Positions 6,663-11,294 of a DNA stretch of 11,294 nucleotides are shown here, piece after piece. Position numbers and translations under genes: made by a program. Position 1 is the first letter of the stretch, and each line of letters starts with the position of its first letter. Below the pieces are notes generated by a model that was not told the DNA's origin, ran no database searches, and worked only from the letters and a program-made list of their open reading frames with translations. The stretch is from Candidatus Stahliibacteriota bacterium (GTDB taxonomy: Bacteria; Hydrothermota; Tepidihabitantia; SM23-42). The DNA lies in assembly GCA_030670605.1 (NCBI GenBank), contig DAOVBK010000026.1, positions 1 through 11,294 on the forward strand, written 5' to 3'.

Positions 6663-7513
6663 GGATTCTGTGGTTTAGCGGAAATCGTTTCATCACCAAA
6701 GTACACTTTCATATGTGGCCAAGGGATTTCTATATGCTCTTTGTCAAACTCCTGCTTAATGCGCTTTCGCAATTCACCCATGACGTCCCACTGAGCAACC
6801 GGCAGGGTATCACCGAGTATTTTGATCTCGATTCCAGAATCACTGAGTTTATCGACACGCAACACCTGCGGCGTTTTGATGATCTTCTCTTTCCATTCTT
6901 TCTCGGCTGCCATCGCTGTACATACACGATTGATCACATCTATGACGCGATCGAGGTCCTCACCGTAACCGACCGATATGTTCATGTTCACCCGTGAGAA
7001 CTCTTTAGTGAAATTGCTCGCGATGGCGATTTCACTGTTAGGAATAAAGTGGACAACGCCATCCAGGTCCCTCAGCACAGTCCTACGGAGGTTCACTTCC
7101 TCAACGAGTCCGGCGATACTCCCGACCTTCACAACATCACCGACACCATACTGGTTCTCGACCAGGATAAAAAGCCCATTAATGAGGTCCTTAATAAGAC
7201 TCTGTGCACCAAAGCTCACGGCCAAGCCTAAAATTCCCAGACCCGCGAGCGCAGGACCTATATTTACACCAACTTCTGCCAGTATCGTAAAGAGAACGAT
7301 CGCGCCGATAGCAAACCCGAGTGTACCTCGTATCACACTGCTTATGGTCTTGCTCCGTTTCTTGACTTCTACTTCTGGTTTACCTCCCATTTTCAGCATC
7401 ACTGTTCTCCCAATAAAACGCGGGATCAATCTCTGCAAGATGTAGTACACGATGGCGGCGATGACAATGACGAGAATTATTCTGCCACCATGAAGATTCA
7501 ACCACTCAATCAT
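6659..7513 (-). CDS. Small-conductance mechanosensitive channel, MscS family
   Basis: This 284-residue inner-membrane protein has the minimal MscS layout: three TM helices at about 10-30, 60-82 and 85-117, and a cytoplasmic beta/alpha domain. The pore-lining TM3 is followed by the family signature GLAVSFGAQSLIKD (96-109), then GLFILVENQYGVGD (113-126) and FIPNSEI (156-162). MscS channels open under membrane tension and release solutes on hypo-osmotic shock. The start ATG at 7511-7513 overlaps the stop of the UDP-glucuronate decarboxylase gene by 8 bases, with the RBS inside that gene's last codons, so it is translationally coupled to the sugar operon. The length is typical of plain MscS proteins, with no N-terminal extension of the MscK or YbdG type. 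The stop is 48 bases before the SBP-TonB gene. Confidence 0.95.
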   Translation of the reverse strand: MIEWLNLHGGRIILVIVIAAIVYYILQRLIPRFIGRTVMLKMGGKPEVEVKKRSKTISSVIRGTLGFAIGAIVLFTILAEVGVNIGPALAGLGILGLAVSFGAQSLIKDLINGLFILVENQYGVGDVVKVGSIAGLVEEVNLRRTVLRDLDGVVHFIPNSEIAIASNFTKEFSRVNMNISVGYGEDLDRVIDVINRVCTAMAAEKEWKEKIIKTPQVLRVDKLSDSGIEIKILGDTLPVAQWDVMGELRKRIKQEFDKEHIEIPWPHMKVYFGDETISAKPQNP

Positions 7514-8444
7514 CTTTCCTCCTCTCTTTGAACCAGGTAATTACCTTGACTAAACCCTGTTCAAGGCTAATAGAGGGCTGCCACTTTAACACGTTCTGCG
7601 CACGCGTAATATCAGGTTTTCTTTTCTTGGGGTCGCTGTCCGGCAGGGGCATGTAGTGCAGGTCACTCGTGCTCTTGCACAGCCGTCTTATGAGATCAGC
7701 GACTTGAAGAACCGTATGTTCCGCCGGATTCCCTAAATTCACCGGCAGGGGATAATCAATCTCTACTGCTTTCGCAATTCCCTGCACCATATCTTCGATG
7801 TAGCAAAAGCTCCGCGTCTGTGAACCGTCACCAAAAATCGGCAAGGGCCTATTCGCCAATGCCTCAGATATGAATGTAGGTATGACCCTCCCATCAGCAG
7901 GACGCATTCGCTCGCCGTACGTGTTGAATATCCTGATTATTCCGATGTTCGTATCGTACTTCCGATGGTAAGCTACTGTGACAGTCTCGGCAAATCGTTT
8001 GCCCTCATCATACACAGCTCGCGGACTGAGCACATTGACATTGCCAAAATACTCTTCTTGCTGAGGATGAACATCAGGATCACCATACACTTCGCTCGTC
8101 GAAGCAAGGAAAAACTTGGCATTTTTTGATCGTGCGATGTCAAGCATACGGTGTGTGCCGACCGACATCACCTGTAATGTTTCAATCGGGTACTTCAGAT
8201 AGTCAAACGGGCTTGCTGGACAGGCAAAGTGCAGTATCGCATCAATTGTTCCATCAATTGTCTCTACATTACACACATCCTCGTTCATGAACGTAAACCG
8301 GCGGTTATCCTGATGCTTGCTGATATTCTCTTCTCTTCCAGTAATAAGATTATCAATGACCACCACATCAACTCCCTGTACAATGTAGTGATCAACAAGG
8401 TGTGAACCGATGAATCCTGCGCCACCAGTGATAACGATTCTCAT
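7506..8444 (-). CDS. uxs: UDP-glucuronate decarboxylase (UDP-xylose synthase)
   Basis: This 312-residue protein is an extended short-chain dehydrogenase that converts UDP-glucuronate to UDP-xylose with NAD+ in the cytoplasm. The N-terminal Rossmann motif is TGGAGFIGSH (6-15). The UXS-specific marks are strong: HFACPASPFDYLKYPIET (72-89), STSEVYGDPDVHPQ (115-128), the catalytic Tyr145-x3-Lys149 in YDEGKR, RIFNTYGERMRPADGRV, and GDGSQTRSFCYIEDM. Ordinary UDP-glucose or UDP-galactose 4-epimerases lack this CPASP block. It follows the UDP-glucose dehydrogenase gene with a 4-base ATGA overlap (8441-8444), which supplies its substrate, so the pair forms a UDP-glucose to UDP-xylose route. The length is normal for bacterial Uxs. 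Confidence in the enzyme class is high; the final glycan is unknown. Confidence 0.95.
   Translation of the reverse strand: MRIVITGGAGFIGSHLVDHYIVQGVDVVVIDNLITGREENISKHQDNRRFTFMNEDVCNVETIDGTIDAILHFACPASPFDYLKYPIETLQVMSVGTHRMLDIARSKNAKFFLASTSEVYGDPDVHPQQEEYFGNVNVLSPRAVYDEGKRFAETVTVAYHRKYDTNIGIIRIFNTYGERMRPADGRVIPTFISEALANRPLPIFGDGSQTRSFCYIEDMVQGIAKAVEIDYPLPVNLGNPAEHTVLQVADLIRRLCKSTSDLHYMPLPDSDPKKRKPDITRAQNVLKWQPSISLEQGLVKVITWFKERRKDD
7518..7526 (-). promoter_or_regulatory. Ribosome binding site of the MscS gene
   Basis: GAGAGGAGG on the minus strand lies 4 bases before the ATG at 7513, within the final codons (KERRKDD) of the upstream gene. It supports the overlapping start. Confidence 0.7.
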
Positions 8445-9730
8445 CTTCCTATCCCCGCATAGATAAAACCAATCTCCTTCATCTTGTGTGGTTCATAAAT
8501 ATTACGGCCATCGAGGAATACTGGCTGGTGCATAAGTGATTTAATTTTTCCTAGATCGAGCTTACGAAATTCCTCCCACTCAGTGACGAGCGCAATCCCA
8601 TCAACATCCTTAGCAACGTCATACGCATTCGTGCAGTACTCGATGTCCGGCATTATTTTCTTTGCCCGTTCCATGGAAACAGGATCATACGCCTTCACCG
8701 AGGCGCCTCGTTTTTGCAATTCGCCTATGATCGTTATCGAAGGTGCAAAACGCATATCATCCGTATTCGGTTTGAATGCAAGACCGAGTATACCTATTTT
8801 CTTATCCCGCAAGTTCCACAACATTTTTTCCAGCTTATCGACCGCACGGAGCATCTGCTCTTCGTTGATCCGCTCGACTTCTCTCAAGAGACGGAAATCG
8901 TACCCCAGCCGTTCAGAGATGCTGATAAATGCCTTGATATCCTTTGGAAAACAGAATCCACCAAAACCAACACCGGCATTCAGAAAATCCCTACCGATTC
9001 GCTTATCGAGTCCAACACCTTCGGCAACCTTGAGGACATCAGCGTCTGTTGTGTCACAAATAATGGAAATCGCATTGATAAACGATATCTTTGTTGAGAG
9101 CAACGAGTTTGAGGCATGCTTTATGAGCTCTGCACTGGCGATATCGGTCACGATCTTTGGTGCATCGATTGGTTTGTAAAGCTCTAGGAGCTTTTCTTCG
9201 GCACGCTTCGTTTCAACTCCCAACACAACACGGTCAGGATGGAGGAAATCACCGATTGCTGAGCCTTCTCTCAAGAATTCGGGATTCGATGCGACATCAA
9301 AATCCTTCACCTTCTTGCTGAACCGTTCAATCACCGTTCGCACCCACTTGCTCGTTTGTACAGGAACCGTACTTTTCTCAATGATGATCTTGTATTCATT
9401 CATTGCTGAACCAATTTCCTCGGCAACCTTTTCAATGCTCGACAGGTCAGGCTCGCCATCTTCTTTTGGCGGTGTGCCAACCGCGATAAAAAGAAAGAGC
9501 GATTTCTCCACGCCTTCTCGTATTGATGTCGTGAAGGAAATCTTGCCAGCTTTCACATTTCGAGCGATTAACTCCTCTAATCCAGGTTCATATATAGGCA
9601 CTCCTCCCTTTTTGAGCGTGTCGATTTTTACAGTATCATTGTCAACACAGATGACATCATGCCCGATTTCGGCGAAACACGTTCCTGAGACAAGACCAAC
9701 ATAGCCCGTCCCAATCATACAGACTTTCAT
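8441..9730 (-). CDS. ugd: UDP-glucose 6-dehydrogenase
   Basis: This 429-residue enzyme oxidises UDP-glucose to UDP-glucuronate using two NAD+. The N-terminal Rossmann motif is MKVCMIGTGYVGLVSG, followed by FIAVGTPPKEDGEPDLS (81-97), EKSTVPV (118-124), SNPEFLREGSAIGDF (148-162) and the catalytic cysteine motif GVGFGGFCFPKD with Cys260. The usual motif has Ser before the Cys; here it is Phe259, a mild variation. The C-terminal domain contains LGLAFKPNTDDMR. The frame could be extended upstream to 9760, but the ATG at 9728-9730 has an excellent ribosome binding site (AAGGAGGT, 6-base spacing) and gives the canonical N-terminus, so I choose it. The product passes to the overlapping UDP-glucuronate decarboxylase gene. 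Confidence 0.96.
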   Translation of the reverse strand: MKVCMIGTGYVGLVSGTCFAEIGHDVICVDNDTVKIDTLKKGGVPIYEPGLEELIARNVKAGKISFTTSIREGVEKSLFLFIAVGTPPKEDGEPDLSSIEKVAEEIGSAMNEYKIIIEKSTVPVQTSKWVRTVIERFSKKVKDFDVASNPEFLREGSAIGDFLHPDRVVLGVETKRAEEKLLELYKPIDAPKIVTDIASAELIKHASNSLLSTKISFINAISIICDTTDADVLKVAEGVGLDKRIGRDFLNAGVGFGGFCFPKDIKAFISISERLGYDFRLLREVERINEEQMLRAVDKLEKMLWNLRDKKIGILGLAFKPNTDDMRFAPSITIIGELQKRGASVKAYDPVSMERAKKIMPDIEYCTNAYDVAKDVDGIALVTEWEEFRKLDLGKIKSLMHQPVFLDGRNIYEPHKMKEIGFIYAGIGR

Positions 9731-9736
9731 GCAATT

Positions 9737-9744
9737 ACCTCCTT
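9737..9744 (-). promoter_or_regulatory. Ribosome binding site that decides the ugd start
   Basis: AAGGAGGT on the minus strand is 6 bases before the ATG at 9730. It argues against the longer upstream start at 9760. Confidence 0.8.
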
Positions 9745-9775
9745 GAATAAAACTAAACAAACATCACACGACATG

Positions 9776-10756
9776 CTATTTCCGCTTATGGAGAATAAAG
9801 GCAAGCCCACCAAATAGTGACAAAAATACAACCAGTATGAACGACACAAGCGAAACGGCTAACGACGTGTCACCGGCAAGACCGGCACGCGAGAATAGCA
9901 CGACATAGAAATATTCACGCACGCCCGTGGCATTGAACGATATGGGTATCATCGAGAGTACGTTAATAATCGGCACATAGATGAAAAAAGGAAGCAAACC
10001 AACGTCGACGTTTCCCATGCCGCGCAAAACGAAAAATGGTCCTAGAGCGAGCAGGGTCTGGATGATAACAGATTGTACGACACAAACAGTGATCGTACGC
10101 CACGCTCCCCCAAACTCAGTGGCAGCCTCGTGAAGCCGGTTCAGGCGCTCGCCCAACCGGAAGAACTGGATTCGCTGCACAACTGGAGAAAAGAGAGCGT
10201 AGATGCGCTCTGAAAAAAATATGTATGTTATGAAAACAATTACAGCGAGTCCAATAACCATAAAAGGCAAGAACTCTGTCTGGTTCTTCTCGATCAAAAG
10301 GTACAAAACAGCAAAAAGGGCAAACACAAACAAGCCGACAAAACCGAGAATCCTATCGACGAGTACTGTCGCGAGTGCATCGGTTTTCCTTTCGCGCTTT
10401 GCATAGAGTACTCTCATGACATCACCGCCGACTGTCGTTGGTAAAAAGTTGTTCGCAAAAAGAGCAATGAAGTATATCACGAGTGTCCTCCAAAAGGGAA
10501 GTCCGAATTTCTTGAAATCGAGGAGAACCTGCCACCGCCATGCTGAAATAATGACAAATAAAAGATAAATAACGAGTGCATACAGTAGATATGTGATGTC
10601 GATGTTCCTGACGTGTCCCAGTATCTTGTTAGAATCAAAACGCCAAAAAAGATAAAGTATCAGGGCAATGCCAATGACAATACGTAATAGGGTTGTGAGT
10701 ACTTTAAGGTTGTTTTTTTTCAAGGCGATCAAGAACTGCCCGAATGGACTCACCAA
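9776..10756 (-). CDS. UPF0104/LPG-synthase-TM family membrane protein (flippase-like)
   Basis: This protein of up to 326 residues is a polytopic inner-membrane protein with about seven to nine hydrophobic helices. The signature of the lysylphosphatidylglycerol-synthetase TM region family is clear: ALFANNFLPTTVGGDVMRV (98-116), then RKTDALATVLVDRILG (123-138), and a later PISFNATGVREY. It lacks the soluble aminoacyl-transfer domain of MprF. Stand-alone members often sit beside GT2 glycosyltransferases and are thought to help lipid-linked sugar or lipid handling; the exact activity is not established. The start is uncertain. The longest frame begins at a TTG (10756) with a GTG next to it (10753), overlapping the GT2 gene by 53 or 50 bases. 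A TTG at 10721-10723 gives the typical basic N-terminus (KKNNLKVL) and only a 20-base overlap, and may be the true start. No start has a clear ribosome binding site. Confidence 0.88.
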   Translation of the reverse strand: MVSPFGQFLIALKKNNLKVLTTLLRIVIGIALILYLFWRFDSNKILGHVRNIDITYLLYALVIYLLFVIISAWRWQVLLDFKKFGLPFWRTLVIYFIALFANNFLPTTVGGDVMRVLYAKRERKTDALATVLVDRILGFVGLFVFALFAVLYLLIEKNQTEFLPFMVIGLAVIVFITYIFFSERIYALFSPVVQRIQFFRLGERLNRLHEAATEFGGAWRTITVCVVQSVIIQTLLALGPFFVLRGMGNVDVGLLPFFIYVPIINVLSMIPISFNATGVREYFYVVLFSRAGLAGDTSLAVSLVSFILVVFLSLFGGLAFILHKRK

Positions 10757-11294
10757 TCAAAGCAAGTGAAAAGAAAAGAATACCAGAGATAACCAAGAGA
10801 ATGACAAGATAGAGTAACGGTCTCAAACCAATCCCGAATATCCTCAAGATGATTGCCGCAATGCCAACGAGAAAACCAATAGTGATAGAAAAGAGACCGA
10901 TCGTCCCGAAGTAAAGCAGGGGCTTTTGCATGAACGTCAGTTGGAATTTCACAGCGAGAAGGTCAAACAAACCAATGAGTATTCTTGATTTGTACTGGTA
11001 CTTCGGAGTTCCGTACTTCCGTTCTTTCAGGGAAATCTTTGCTTCAGCAATTCTGAAGCCTGCTTCCTGCGCGAGCGGAACGATGTACCTGTGCCAATCT
11101 TTACGAAGCGGAATCGCCGTAATGACCTCTTTCTTGAACGCCTTCATCGCGTTCATATCATGTATATTGAGCTTGAAGAGGTGCCGAGCGCAGTAGTTGT
11201 ATACCGTCGAGACGAATTTCTTTTCATACTTGCCTTGTTTCCAGCCAGTCGCCACGTCAGCACCATCTGCTATGAGTGCAACGAGTTTGGGAAT
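10704..11294 (-). CDS. GT2 glycosyltransferase, polyprenyl-phosphate type, with C-terminal TM pair (partial)
   Basis: The frame is open to the window edge, so the N-terminal catalytic half, including the nucleotide-sugar DxD region, lies outside. The visible 196 residues match the C-terminal half of DPM1/ArnC/GtrB-type glycosyltransferases: IPKLVALIADGADVATGW, an N-x-x-x-R-like YNYCARHLF, the HDMNAMKAFKKEV segment (matching the family's 'D-x-G-x-G-F-K' block), WHRYIVPLAQEAGFRIAEAKI, and the substrate-loop KYGTPKYQYKSR (equivalent to R-x-x-G-x-S-K-Y). Two hydrophobic helices follow (about 10840-10920 and 10740-10820 on the minus strand). Such enzymes transfer a sugar from a nucleotide donor to polyprenyl phosphate at the cytoplasmic membrane face. 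It overlaps the downstream membrane-protein gene. Donor sugar unknown; UDP-glucuronate or UDP-xylose from the downstream genes is possible. Confidence 0.9.
   Translation of the reverse strand: MPKLVALIADGADVATGWKQGKYEKKFVSTVYNYCARHLFKLNIHDMNAMKAFKKEVITAIPLRKDWHRYIVPLAQEAGFRIAEAKISLKERKYGTPKYQYKSRILIGLFDLLAVKFQLTFMQKPLLYFGTIGLFSITIGFLVGIAAIILRIFGIGLRPLLYLVILLVISGILFFSLALIGESIRAVLDRLEKKQP

Noticed and set aside
8583..9179. Plus-strand open frame of 198 codons opposite ugd
   Set aside because: It is a shadow of a strongly conserved enzyme gene, with low-complexity Ser-rich content and no ribosome binding site.
9731..9760. N-terminal ten-residue extension of UDP-glucose dehydrogenase
   Set aside because: A strong ribosome binding site lies inside it, directly before the ATG that gives the canonical MKVCMIGTGYVG start.

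Overview
The window looks like chromosome from a diderm (Gram-negative type) bacterium of moderate GC content. Three things point to a lineage in or near the Bacteroidota/FCB assemblage, or one of the candidate phyla that share its secretion biology: a PorX-type response regulator with a PglZ domain, a decayed C-terminal sorting-domain fragment of the kind carried by type IX secretion cargo, and a lipoprotein with a TonB C-terminal domain. That placement is inference; no rRNA gene or other phylogenetic marker lies in the window.

Left half, plus strand (1-3760): the 3' end of a ClpP-family serine protease with Asn at the catalytic Asp position; an uncharacterised 250-residue protein that may be related to GT9/heptosyltransferase-type proteins; a two-TM sensor histidine kinase; and a 502-residue PorX-like protein (receiver plus PglZ phosphodiesterase). 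The last three overlap by 4 bases at each junction (ATGA), so they should be co-translated. The kinase is the obvious candidate phosphodonor for the PorX-like protein.

Middle (3761-4576): about 815 bases with no intact gene, between convergent transcription units. The left part holds a 42-codon remnant of a type IX/FlgD-like C-terminal domain, cut off upstream by a stop codon. The rest is a mosaic of degenerate 6-9 base words repeated in short runs. It ends in two hairpins downstream of the minus-strand lipoprotein gene.

Right half, minus strand (4577-11294), read from right to left: the 3' part of a polyprenyl-phosphate-type GT2 glycosyltransferase; a UPF0104/LPG-synthase-like membrane protein; UDP-glucose 6-dehydrogenase; UDP-glucuronate decarboxylase; an MscS-type channel; and, from a promoter of its own, a lipoprotein fusing a family 5 solute-binding domain to a TonB C-terminal domain. 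UGD and UXS together convert UDP-glucose to UDP-glucuronate and then UDP-xylose. The GT2 and the membrane protein suggest these sugars feed a surface glycan or glycolipid. Junctions within this operon overlap, except for a 45-base gap before UGD that carries a strong ribosome binding site.
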